Part shown: piece after piece, positions 24,096 to 35,004 of the stretch
How positions within the stretch are numbered: position 1 is the first letter of the stretch
Layout: every line of letters starts with the position of its first letter
DNA from: Anniella stebbinsi
Lineage: Eukaryota > Chordata > Lepidosauria > Squamata > Anniellidae
DNA length: 64,000 bases
NCBI GenBank assembly: GCA_029215795.1
Contig: JARDYH010000005.1
Span: 165,193,814 to 165,257,813, forward strand
Direction of reading: 5' to 3'
Notes under the pieces: generated by a model
What the model saw: only the letters and a program-made list of their open reading frames with translations
Told to the model about the DNA's origin: nothing
Database searches by the model: none
Program-made: the position numbers and the translations under genes

Positions 24096-24786
24096 TGCTC
24101 AGGGTCTCCCACAGTCTATAACCAAAAACAAAAAGGAGTATTGCGGCTCCTTCAAAATCAAAACATTTTAATCACATATTATGAAAGTTTTATTGATGTA
24201 TGCCGCCTGGGGGGACACCTGCCCTGAAAGGTAGCCAAGAAATATTTTAAATAAATAAAATAAACAAATCATGGGAAATGTTTTCATGGACTAGAACCCA
24301 CCTCACTGGATATAACCAGACTCCTTTTAAAGCTCTCCTCTTCCCTCCCACTCTGAGCTCTGTCCATCCCTACTGCCTTTCCTATTCCAGCCTTCCATAT
24401 GCATGGGTCTGCAATTCCCATCATCCCGAGCCAGCACGGCTATCAGAGAGGGGAATGCTTAAATGGGGGTGGAAAGGAGAGCTTGGAAATGAATGGGGGC
24501 CATACAATACATTGGTCACGCTGCCTGGGAATGATAGGGATTACACTCCCACACTTCTGGGGGGCTCCCAGTTAGGGAAAGTCTGCCCTATTCATATCCA
24601 AAATCCCCTTTCCGCCCCATTTAAACATCTCTCTCTCTCTCCCTCTCTCTCTGATCCACAGTTTGTAGACGTCCAAGGGGTCCTTCCCTCCTGTCTCGTT
24701 TTCAACTACCCCCCGATGACGTCACTCTTTAACATATCCCTTCTCACCCACCCCTCAGTCCTCACCAGCGTCGGCGTGTCCCTTAC

Positions 24787-24895
24787 TTCTTCTCCTCCTG
24801 CTGTTCGTCTTCGAAATATGATGTCATTTCAATACTCCTGGCCTCCATCCTTAACGCGGGCAGGAGGAAGAAGCCTGATTGACTGCTCAGAGGAC
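24787..24895 (-). other. STK19: Candidate STK19 first exon (start codon unresolved)
   Basis: On the minus strand a good donor (GTAAGG, 24786-24781) follows a purine-rich exon just downstream of YY1-type promoter motifs. Read in the phase needed by the exon at 19605, its end gives S-K-T-N-S-R-R-R-R-K and then joins G-P-G-A-V. This fits the basic N-terminal stretch of STK19. However, that frame has a TGA 12 codons upstream of the donor and no ATG after it. The two ATGs here (24847 and 24828 region) open another frame (M-E-A-R-S-I-E-M-T-S-Y-F) that joins out of phase. The 5' limit is a guess. The exon may be partly non-coding, or an intermediate exon may exist that I did not find. Confidence 0.45.
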
Positions 24896-24899
24896 CAAT

Positions 24900-24990
24900 G
24901 AATCATTTGCCTTCCCGGCTGAAGCCGCCATCTTTGTTGAGGGGAAAAATGGCCGAAAGGGAAGGAGAGCGCCCAGGCGGCCATTTTGGA
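24900..24990 (-). promoter_or_regulatory. Probable STK19 promoter / start-site region
   Basis: Two YY1-type motifs read in the minus-strand sense: AAGATGGCGGC (24934-24924) and AAAATGGCCGCC (24987-24976). A third, AAAATGGCCG, is in the opposite sense at 24946-24955. YY1 sites of this type usually sit at or just past transcription starts. A CRE, TGACGTCA, lies at 24717-24724. The local loss of repeats and rise in CpG fit a housekeeping promoter driving STK19 leftward. Confidence 0.55.
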
Positions 24991-25256
24991 TGTGGGAAAA
25001 TAAAACGTCTGCGACTTTATGGCAAGTGGGTGGAGCACGGTGAGTGGTAGATCGGGATCTACTGAGCGATCTTTTCGTGATTTACAATAGAGCAATCAGG
25101 GTTTCTGACTCTCAGTTGTTTAACAGTAGCAACAACAGTAGCAACAACATTGCTAAAACGAAGACTTTTGTGTGGAAATACTGTGTGATCCATTCAGTGT
25201 TGGTACTCAAAACGAACTCCTGGGCAGGGCAGGTCTTTTACACCAGGCTCCATTGA

Positions 25257-28200
25257 CTGGATTTCTGGCTTCTAGTAAAAACAACAACAACAACAAGAAG
25301 ATCTCAAAAGCCTGAAACCTGCTCAGCCCCTGCTTTATTTTCTTTATTAATTACATTTCTATACCGCCCATTAGCTAAAACTTTATGAAACTGCAACTGT
25401 GACAGAAACAGCTCCCTTTGGCTTCAGTGAGATTTATTCCCAGGAAAGTGTGTATAGGATCACAGGCTAGGTCTCATGAGCTATGCAATCTATGAGGGGG
25501 GGGTGTGTGCTATTTTTATCTGTAGCTATTATTTACCCTTTTAAGTTTCCATAAAACTCACCAGGCTCCAGGACAATCTGTTCCAGATTTTCTGGAAGAG
25601 CAGATTGAAGAATTGCAGACCTCTGTACTTGTCAACAAGCAGTAGAGAGGACAGGGCAACCAAGTCTGGTTCTCAGAAAAACAGAGCAGGCAATATATCA
25701 GGTATTGCAACAGCCTCTGTCTTCAGGTACACCATGTTCTAACAAGAAAATCTTTGCCATTCCTTTCTTCTGAGCAAGCACCAGAGGTGAAACAGCACCA
25801 TGAGACAGCTGCTGAAGGTGACAGATTTGGGGTACCATTAAAAGAAGCAAAGTAGGAGATAAATATATGCCATCATTTGCCAGCAATGCCCCATTGTCTT
25901 CTACAAAGGACAAAAAGGGTGCAGCAATATTCAGAAACCAGGGAGGGGGCATTTAAATTTCCAAGGACAACTTCAAGAGGCCCAATTCACATGATGGCAG
26001 CTGGAGAAATAAGCCATGGTGACTTATTTTCCCTGTCGCACATGTGGAGGAAATAAGTCACCCTGACCGGGTTCGCACAACACCACAAGCCATGCTGCCA
26101 AGTGTAATTGTGCTAATCCCAGCACGTGCAGGGTGGTCAATTAGATGCCACAACTTATTAACCACCCTGCGATTGTGTGAAATAGCACTAGTAGGCCCAA
26201 GCAAAAAGGCCAAACATCAGCACATGGGCTTTAGCGTGAAAAGGAAATGAAATTTTTTAAAAATGAAGAAACCATGCCGATGCCAGTTGTTAATTGACAT
26301 GATAGAGCTTTTATTGTTTCAACCAATGGTTACAACAAGCATACAAGAAACATACATAGACCCTGTTCAGATTACATGCTAAGCCATGGTGATTAAGCAT
26401 TTTGAGCTAAACATTATGGCTTAGCATGTTGTCTGAACCATTCCTAACCATTGTGGCTACCTAACCCCAATTTAAACACACTCACTAATCATTTGCTGCA
26501 AAAGGGTTAGCAGACTAACTATGGCTTAGCTTGCTGCCTGAACAGGCCCATAGATAGAAATCATAGTTAACATGTAATTGTCCCAACTCCTGAGCAGTAA
26601 CACAACCAGAGGTTCCTCTTTCAATTCGCATTTTTTTATTAGGTCAGTGGCTCTTCAAACTATTAGAGTTCACAAAGGCCAGAAGCTGCCCTCAGGGTCT
26701 AATTAGCTAAATAGCAACTTTACTTAAAGGAACTTCTAGTAGGAAGGACGGCTGCCTCTAAACTAGCCGTAGGCTACCACACCTTGCCTGAATGGCATTC
26801 TGAGCTCCTCCTTAACGGTTGGTTCCTCCTGCCTTGCCTCTGGCAGTCAATCAGCCAACCTGGTGGAGCACTTACCACCTACCATAGGGACTCTCGCGCC
26901 TGCTAAGTCACACCCTTCCTCCCCCTCTGACAGAGGCTGCTTTCCCAAGGTGCGAGGGGAAGGCAGAATCTGTCCTTGGCCTTCCCACTTGATATGCCTT
27001 TGGGAAGATTCTTCACTAACTCCTGAAGAGTCTTGGGAATTTCCTCCCTTAGGAGAAGTTCTGTCCCAGCTGAACTTCTCTTAGCTAATCCAACTTCTGA
27101 ATCAGACTCCTCATCTTCAACTGGGAGACTGGGCCCTATCCTGACAGTAACGGAGGGAGGATAACTTTGTTGTGGGAGATGTCATGGCAGAGGTTATACA
27201 GGCGGGGGCTTCATCCACGTTGTCGTCAACCACTCCTTCCCCTCTAGTCCTCTCAAATGCGTTTTGCCAATCCACACAGGGAAGGCTGGCACTGGAATTG
27301 CTTTAGAGGTCAGGAAAATTGTCACAAACCAGGTCTTTAAACTGGATAAAGACCGAATGGCACACTCAGGCAGATCTAACAACAAGGAGTCTTGTGGCAC
27401 CTTAAAGATGAACAAGTTCATGCTGGCATAAGCTTTTGAGGACATTGTCGACTTCATCAGCTGCTGCCTAGGGTGTTTTGTATATAGGTAGGATATAAAT
27501 TGAATTAATAAGGGTCAAGCTCAAATTAACAGATTTATAGACACACGCTGGGGGGAAGCGTTAGGAGGGAAGAGATGTAAACTGTGTTGTCAGAGGGAAC
27601 TGAAATGCAGAAAGTACAGGCAGTGATGGTTACCTTCACAAAAAGTTATTGGGTGATAGTTGCAATGGTGAGCTGATTGACACATGGGGTGAGATTAAAA
27701 ACAAAAACACCTTTGACCTTGTTAAAAGCATAGGAAATAGAGCTGAATCTCTTGATGAATTGTAGTCCAGCAATTTCCCTTTGATATCTGTGTTGCTTCC
27801 CATTTTTGCTTTTGCCCTGGGGCTCAGCATTGGGGGATTATAATGGGGTGTCTGGGACTGTGTGGATAGACCTGCTTCCAGCTGATTGCAGCAGTGCCTC
27901 AGCAGCACTAAAAGGCCCTAATGTGGAAAGGGACCTGTGTGCACAAGGAAAAGTGTCCATAATGCATAATAATGCTAATACTAAGAATACATTGCATTTA
28001 TGTGTTCCAGAGGGGTAGCCATGTTAGTCTATTATAGAAAAAACTAGGATGTGTCTTGTCTTGTGGCACCTAACAAATACATTTTGGCACACACTTTTGT
28101 GGGCATTGTCCACTTCATCAGATGCATGAAGTGTTATCCTGAGTTACAGGTAAGAGATATGGCCCTGGGGGTAGAGGAGAGAATTGCAAACAGTGAGGTC

Positions 28201-28420
28201 AAGGAAATTAAAGATGACAGTGACAATCACATCATTAACAGTGGAGGATCGCAACTTTATATAGCACATTCACATTTGTACAGCACACTTCAAGCCTTCG
28301 AGTCATCCGACATATCAACAAACCCTGTAAGGCAGGCCAGTATGATTACCTCCCATATTACCAATGGGGCTCTGAGGGGTGTACCTTGCCTAAAACGAAC
28401 CTTAAGGAAGACAGGAGTCG
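25257..28420. other. Spacer between the STK19 and DXO promoters
   Basis: It holds two diverged palindromic MITEs (about 25980-26230 and 26350-26560, the latter with gctaagccatgg/ccatggttagc-type arms). It also has two related fragments with cttgtggcacct...cttcatcag (27385-27465 and 28040-28130) and the unexplained 84-codon minus frame at 25698-25952. No exon is supported. Confidence 0.5.
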
Positions 28421-28559
28421 GGCTGTGTTCGCCATCTACTGGCCATACTTTGAACTGCACGACCCCTCTGGGGAAAACTGGCAGAGGGAAGGGCGGTGGC
28501 TTCCCCGCTCGACCGGCGCTCTGTGATGATGTCATCAACTCGCGGCCTTCGCGCTAATA

Positions 28560-28710
28560 AATGAAATTAGGCGCTGCTTTGGTCAAGATGTCAGGTACTT
28601 CAATTGTGGTTGGATAAGCGACATTAAAAAAGGACGCGCGCCCGCCGCTGAGCTCCAAGGGAATCCGCCGCCACCGTTACGTGAACTTTTGGCGCGCGGC
28701 GGTGACGTCA
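28560..28710 (+). promoter_or_regulatory. Probable DXO promoter (E2F-like site plus CRE)
   Basis: A local CpG island holds an E2F-like TTTTGGCGCGC (28687-28697) and a perfect CRE, TGACGTCA (28703-28710). It is followed by a purine-rich leader. A matching CRE lies by the divergent STK19 promoter at 24717. Confidence 0.6.
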
Positions 28711-28965
28711 CAGCTGGCAAGTACGGGAGCTCGGAAGGGGTCAGAATGGAAGGCGAAGAGGGGGCTTCCTCCTCATCCCTGATTGGCTCGGGGAGGGGGA
28801 GGGGGAGAGGTCAGAGGGGAAAGGGGAAAAGGATGCTGTCTAAGCCCTGTCAAGTGGGTGTTGGTAGCCAGGACTCCTGGGTTCTTTGAAAGAAGAAAGG
28901 GGGCTGAGCTTCTCCTGGGGAGGGGCTGTGGCTGAAGACCGCGGAGCACAGCTGGTAGGAGAGGG
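28705..28965 (+). other. DXO: Likely untranslated first exon of DXO
   Basis: The CpG-rich stretch from 28.6 kb is followed by a strong donor, GAGGG|GTAAGT at 28966, in the right orientation to join the acceptor at 30936. No other plausible 5' exon is seen. The start is only approximate. Confidence 0.5.
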
Positions 28966-29264
28966 GTAAGTAGAGAGGTTGTTTGGGGCGTAATTGAATG
29001 TTATGGGGCTCTATGGAGGGGTTTCCTCTTGGGGGACAAGGCAGGGACTGAAGGAGCTGCTGTTTGATTTGCAGCTTGCTGCATCCCAGAGGCTTTGGGG
29101 ACAAGTCACAGTAGTCGTAGAAGGATCCTAGGTCAGAGGCAGAACGTGGGCTTTGCATGCAAAGGAGCCCAAGTATCTCCAGGTAGGGGTAGGAAAGACA
29201 CGTGCAGCCCCTCCATCTGAAACCCCAAAGAGCTGCCACTAGTCACTGTAGAATCAGCCTCCCC

Positions 29265-29520
29265 CAGCAGGCATGGTGTAGTGGTTAGAGTGTTGGACTG
29301 GGACTTGGGAGACCTGGGTTCCAGTCCGCGCTTGGCCATGAAGCTCACTGAGTAACTTTTGGGACAATCCCTGACTCTCAGCCTTACCCACTCCATGGCG
29401 TTGTTCTCAGAATAAAATAGAGAGGGTTATGTAAGCCACCTTGAGTTATATACCGGGGGGGGGGGGACTGGGGTAGAAATGGCATAATAAACGCATAAAT
29501 AAATAAAAGAAAACCCATCT
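29265..29520 (+). mobile_element. Sauria-type SINE
   Basis: The tRNA-like head is ggcatggtgtagtggttaga with B-box gggttccagtccgcgc. It continues ctgactctcagccttaccca and ggttatgtaagccaccttga, with a run of 12 G and a taaataaataa tail. Confidence 0.75.
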
Positions 29521-30639
29521 CAAGAGCACCTTATTCCTTTGTAGTCTAACCCACCTGGAGGGCACCTTATTCAGACTTGCATGAGCATCTTGAATAAGAA
29601 AGTGAGGCTCACATGGTCCAGCATCCCAAAAGGACCTTTGAGCTGCCCCATCAGACCAAAGGTCCATTTAGTCCAGCACTTTGGCCACTGTGTGAACAGA
29701 GTGCTGGACTAGATGGATCCTCGGTCTGATCCAGCAGGGCTCTTTAATGTTCTTACATCCTCCACCTCCATGACCCGGAGGTTGGCTGCTTTGAGAGTCT
29801 GTTTTTTTGCTGAGTGTGCTTTAATATGGAATGCCCCAGGTGGTGCCATGTTTAGGAATAAAGAACGGGGGTTTGTCCTTTGAAAAAAGCCTTGGGCTCT
29901 GCCAAATGATGCTCTGCTGGTACCAGGAGGCATTTCCCACGCAATGTCTGGCATAATGCTTTGTTTTTGCGCAAGGTGTTGTCCCAACACCAATAATCGT
30001 CAACATGCCTAAAAACCAATAAAAATCTGGGAGTTTGTACACCCTTCTGCTAGCCTGATTGACATTCTGTCTCGTCTCCTTTCCAGCTGCAGTATTGGGT
30101 TAATACTACTGGCCTACCTTACAGAATTGTTGTAATGATGACAGAGATAATGTAAAACACTTAGCAAAACATTTGATACAGCAATACAAAATATTTTATT
30201 ATAATTTTTGATTTAAAAAGCCCATAGTTGTAAAGGGTTTGTGTTGTCATCATGGCCACCTATCAGGGATGGTGTAGCAAGGATTTTTTGCACTGGCAGG
30301 GAGGTTGGACTAGATGACCTCTGAAATACCTTCCAACTCTAGAGCTTCAGCTGTTGGACGGTATATAAATGTAAATAACTAAATAATAAATACCGATATT
30401 AGAATCACCATTTCATTGATATATATGCACTAAACGGTTGTGGGGTGAGGAATCCCAAACCAACTCTGTTTGTCAGTGCCACAAGGTAGCTAAAAAGTGC
30501 TGAGAGAGGATTATAGGAAGTGATCTTCAGCTTGCATTCTGATCGAGAGAGCAGGTGCTGTGGCGTTTTAAAAAGAACAATAAAAAAGAACAAGGGGAAA
30601 TGTGCCCATAAGTGCTTGCCCCCATGATAGTAATGTGTA

Positions 30640-30860
30640 TATCTTGTCTCGACATCAGGAAAAACTTCCTGGCTGTTAGAGCAGTACGACAATGGAACCA
30701 ATTACCTAAGGAGGTTGTGGGCTCTCCCATCCTAGAGGCATTTAAGAGGCAGCTGGACAACCATCTGTCAGGGATGCTTTAAGGTGGATTCCTGCATTGA
30801 ACAGGGGGTTGGACTTGATGGCCTTATAGGCCCCTTCCAACTCTACTATTCTGTGATTCA
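30640..30860 (+). mobile_element. CR1 LINE 3' end
   Basis: It reads catcaggaaaaacttcctgg, then caatggaaccaattacctaa and ends ccaactctactattctgtga. This is the classic CR1 3' terminus and is nearly identical to 43340-43550. It ends about 75 bases before the DXO coding exon. Confidence 0.8.
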
Positions 30861-30936
30861 TCAGATAAGGACAATTTGCTAGGTGCGCGTTTGGAAACCC
30901 AAGACTCGCGATCACTTTCCCCCTTGTCAACTGCAG

Positions 30937-31334
30937 TCGCTAATGAAGCCCACGCTCAATCCCAGGACTCACAGCCGTGAGGATGACGAGGATGTGTCAA
31001 AAGACTGCAGCGCCAAGCGCCAGAGGAGCGACATGAAGCCCCCGCTTACCTTGCCCGTCACCCCATCTCGCTACGATGCCCCTTTTCCCTTTTATCGGCG
31101 GCCTGCCGAGATGGGACACTTTTCCCTCGACGCTCAGCGCTGCTACCACGGGGACGCTAGCCAGCTGCGCTACTATGCCCCGACCCCCGTCGAGGGCCCC
31201 TCCCCCGGATTCGACCTGCGCGACGGCTACCCCGACCGCTACGTGCGGCAGGACGAGAGCGTCCGCGAGGGACTGGAGCACTTGCTGAAATGGGTTGCTC
31301 AGAACCGGAAGCAGTTACAGACGGAGGACAAAGG
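30937..31334 (+). CDS. DXO: DXO first coding exon
   Basis: The acceptor TTGTCAACTGCAG precedes six leader bases and ATG at 30943. The exon encodes the basic and acidic N-terminus, then YDAPFPFYRRPAEMGHFSLD and GYPDRYV. It ends AAAGG|GTGAGA, phase 2. Third positions are strongly GC-rich. Confidence 0.95.
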
Positions 31335-34300
31335 GTGAGAAGCTGGGGCAGCTGGGGCAGTGGGCATGTTTCTTAGGAGCCAGGCGGTAGGGCGATCTCG
31401 CTCTCTCCTAAGGTTCTAGGCAGAGCCCTGCTGAATCAAACCAAAGGCCTGTCTAATCCAGTATTCTGCCCATGGAAAACCACAAGCAGGGCATAAGGGC
31501 AATAGCGCTCTCTTGCCCGTGGGCCCACCAAGGGGTTTTCAGAGGCATTGCTGCCCCTAATACTGGCAGTAATAGATAGCCGTCATGACTAGTAGCCATC
31601 GATAGCCTTTTCCTCCATGAATTTATTCAATCCCCCTTTTAAAGCCATCGTAGTTGTGGCAGCAAAATTCGTGGCTTAAATAGGCACCGTGTGAAGAAGC
31701 CCTTCGTTTCATCTGTCCTGAATCACCCACTAATCAGCTGGCGTTTAGTATTATGAGAGGAGGACAAAAAACCTTTCCCTTTCCACTTTCTTCGCACCAT
31801 GCATAATTTTGTACACTTCGGTTTTGTCCGTCCAACCCTCATACTTGCCTTTTTTTCCCCAAGCTGAAAAGCCCCGATATGGTAACCCTTTCCGAAAGGG
31901 GGAGTTGCTCCAGCCCCTCCATCATTTCAGTAGCCCCTTTCTGCACTCTTGTCCACCTGTACGACATCTCTTTTCAGGAATAGTGACCAAAACTCTTCAC
32001 AGTGCTATGTGCAACTATGTTTGCACCACAGAGTGGTGTAAAGGCATTATGACCTTGGCAGTTTCATTTTGCAATTTCCTTTCCTAATGATTCCCCAACA
32101 CGGAATATGCCCTTTTCACATAAGAACCTGCTTTATACCGGTCAACGTGTTTGGCCAGCTAATGCAGTATTGTCTACCCTGAGTGGCAGGTGTCCCTCCA
32201 GGATTTGCCCTGAGGGGGCCATCACTGAAAAGGCGGGCTCCCTTGTAGCCACCTACTAGAGGCTGGTGAACTGCAATTCCCATCAGCTTAGCCAGCATAG
32301 CTTTTTCCTGGCAGAGGCTTTTCCCGTCACCTGTTACCTGATCTTTTTAACTGGATATTACAGAGGTTGAACCTGGGACCTTCTGCAGGCAAAGTAGGTG
32401 CTCTACCCCTGAGCAATGCCCTCTGCCTCGGTTTTTGCCCTCTGGTGCTGAGACTTTTGCTCTTTCAGATCCTTTAATTCGGGGATAGGGAACATACAGC
32501 TCTCCAGATGTTGTTGGACTACAAATCCCATCATGCCTCAGTATTGGCTATGCTGGCTAATGCTGATGGGAATTGCAGTTCACCAGCATCTAGTAGGTGG
32601 CAACAAGGGAGCGGGCCTTCTCAGTGATGGGCCCCCTGATTATGAACGATCTCCCCACTGAGGCCCATCTCGCACCAACACTGGCCCTGTTCAGAAGGCA
32701 CCTTAAACCATGGCTTTAACCAATGTAAATAAGGCAAAAAGCGTGGTTTAAGGTATCTTCTGAACGGGGCCATAGTCATCTTTTCAGTGCCAGGTGAAGA
32801 TTCTCCTTGCTCCCAGGTATATAATGGCATATGACGGGGCATTTATGTCAGGGGTATCTATCACGTCTAGTATCTTATTGAAATTGTTTTTAGCTGTTTA
32901 AATTGTTTTAAAATTTTGTATGTTAGAGCTTTTATACTATGTTTCATTATTGGTGCATTTGTGGTTTGCGGTTTTTGTGAACCTCCCAAAGAGCTTTGGC
33001 TGTTGGGTGATACAGAAATGAGAAGAAAATATAAATTCTTCATCATCATCACTTCATAGGCCACATATTTGCCCTTTTCTGCTTTAACTGGAATTGACTT
33101 TGGCCTCTCCGGCCTGCATGTCTCTGTGTGTATTTTTAACTGTCCTCTCTCTCTCTGTCTCTCTCTCTTTCTGTGTGTCCTGCGTCCCTGCAGGCAGCCG
33201 CTAAATGCAGACTTTGTGACGTGGCGGGGGCATCTCACGAAAGTGCTGACCACCCCCTATGAATCCCAGGATGGGTGGCTGCTGGCCGTCAGCCTCTTCC
33301 GGGGGACCCTCTACATCAGCGAGGTTGAAACCGAGGCCGCCCGGAGGCAGCGGGAGCAGCGCTCAGAACTGCTGAAGGAACTCATGTACATGGGCTACAA
33401 GTTTGAGCAGTACATGTGCGCCGGTAAGGTGGCCGTCCTGGGTTTCCACCCCTCCTCCAAATTTTGCCTAATTTCTGACTGGCAGTGTCGATCTCCAAAC
33501 TTTGCTCATATTCCTGAGTTCTTTTGGCTGGCTGGCTGGCCTCTTTTAAAGCTGTTTGAATGACTGGAAACGAGGCGCTGGTGCCCGAATTCTGCATTTG
33601 CCTAGCTGCTGCTTGGCAAAAAGCCAAACATACCAGTTTATTTATTTGAAGGAAAGGCAGCATCGAAATGTTTCAAAGAGCTCAAGGGTGCCTTGAGAGG
33701 GTTCTGCTACCTTTAAAGACGGTCTGGAAATAATTCTAAATAAATGAATCAGAAAGCAGCTAGCGAGAAAGAAATTAAAAGCATCCCTTACCATATAATA
33801 CCAAAACAGCAGCAGGAAATAAAATAATATGGTGATGCTTGGGGATAGCTGCTCTGCAAAGAAGGAGCTGCTGTGTGGCGTACCGCAAGGTGCCATCCTT
33901 TCCCCAATGCTGTTTAACATTTATATGAAACCGTTGGGAGAGATCATCCGGAGGCATGGGGTGGGGTGCTATCAGTATGCTGATGACAACCAAATATATT
34001 TCTCTATGCCTTCGACAACATCGTCAGCTAAGGATAGTGTGTCTCCTCTGAATGAATGCTTGGAGGCGGTAATGGGCTGGATGAGGAAAAACAAACTGAA
34101 GCTGAATCCAGACAAGACGGAGGTGCTTGCTGTCAAAGGCCGCAACCTGGGTTTGGAGGTGTGTCAACCGGTTCTGGATGGGGTTACACTCCCCCTGAAA
34201 GACTGTGTTCGCAGCTTGGGGGTGCTCCTGGATCCGTCGCTCCAAATGACAGCCCAGATAGATGCGACTGCCAGGAGTGCCTACTATCAGCTTCGGCTGA

Positions 34301-34963
34301 TACTCCAGCTGCGCCCCTTCCTAGAGTTGGAAGACCTAAAGATGGTGGTGCACGCGCTGGTAACTTCAAGGCTCGACTTCTGCAATGTGCTGTACATAGG
34401 GCTACCTTTGTGCCTAGTCCGGAAACTTCAACTAGTTCAAAATATGGCAGCCAGGTTGGTCACCGGTACATCTAGGAGTGACCATATTACGCCAGCTTTA
34501 AAATCGCTCCACTGGCTGCCAATTAGTTTCCGGGCGAAGTATAAAGTGTTGGTCATTACCTTTAAAGCCCTACATGGTTTGGGTCCAGGTTACCTGCGGG
34601 ATCGCCTTCTCCTGTACAATCCGCCCCGCACGCTCAGGTCCTCTGGGAAGAACTTACTGCGGTCGGCCAAGACTAGGCTGACAACTGTTACCCAGAGGAC
34701 CTTCTCTTCTGCCGCTCCCAGACTGTGGAATGACCTGCCGGAGGAGACTCGTCAACTTAACAGTCTTTTAGAATTTAAGAAAGCTATAAAGACTGTTCTT
34801 TTCCGGCAGCCATATCCAGTGTAATTTTTAGGATGTTTTTAGGAAGTTTTAGGATGTTTTAATGCAGTTTTAATAATATTTGTCATGTTTTGATTAGTTT
34901 TATGTATTTTATCATGTTGTTGTTCCCCGCCTCGATCTAGACGGAGAGGCGGGTAAGAAATAA

Positions 34964-35004
<41 letters not shown>

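Noticed and set aside
24829..25095. Minus-strand frame MAAWALSFPFGHF... as STK19 N-terminus
   Set aside because: Its ATG is part of a YY1 motif, it ends at a TGA before the donor, and it shows no STK19 similarity.
28051..28557. 168-codon plus-strand frame before the DXO promoter
   Set aside because: Begins in a dispersed repeat fragment and ends in the CpG-rich promoter; no protein similarity recognised.
33829..34824. 331-codon frame as a host gene
   Set aside because: It is a LINE reverse-transcriptase fragment with YADD and an L2-type C-terminus, and the element has a microsatellite tail.
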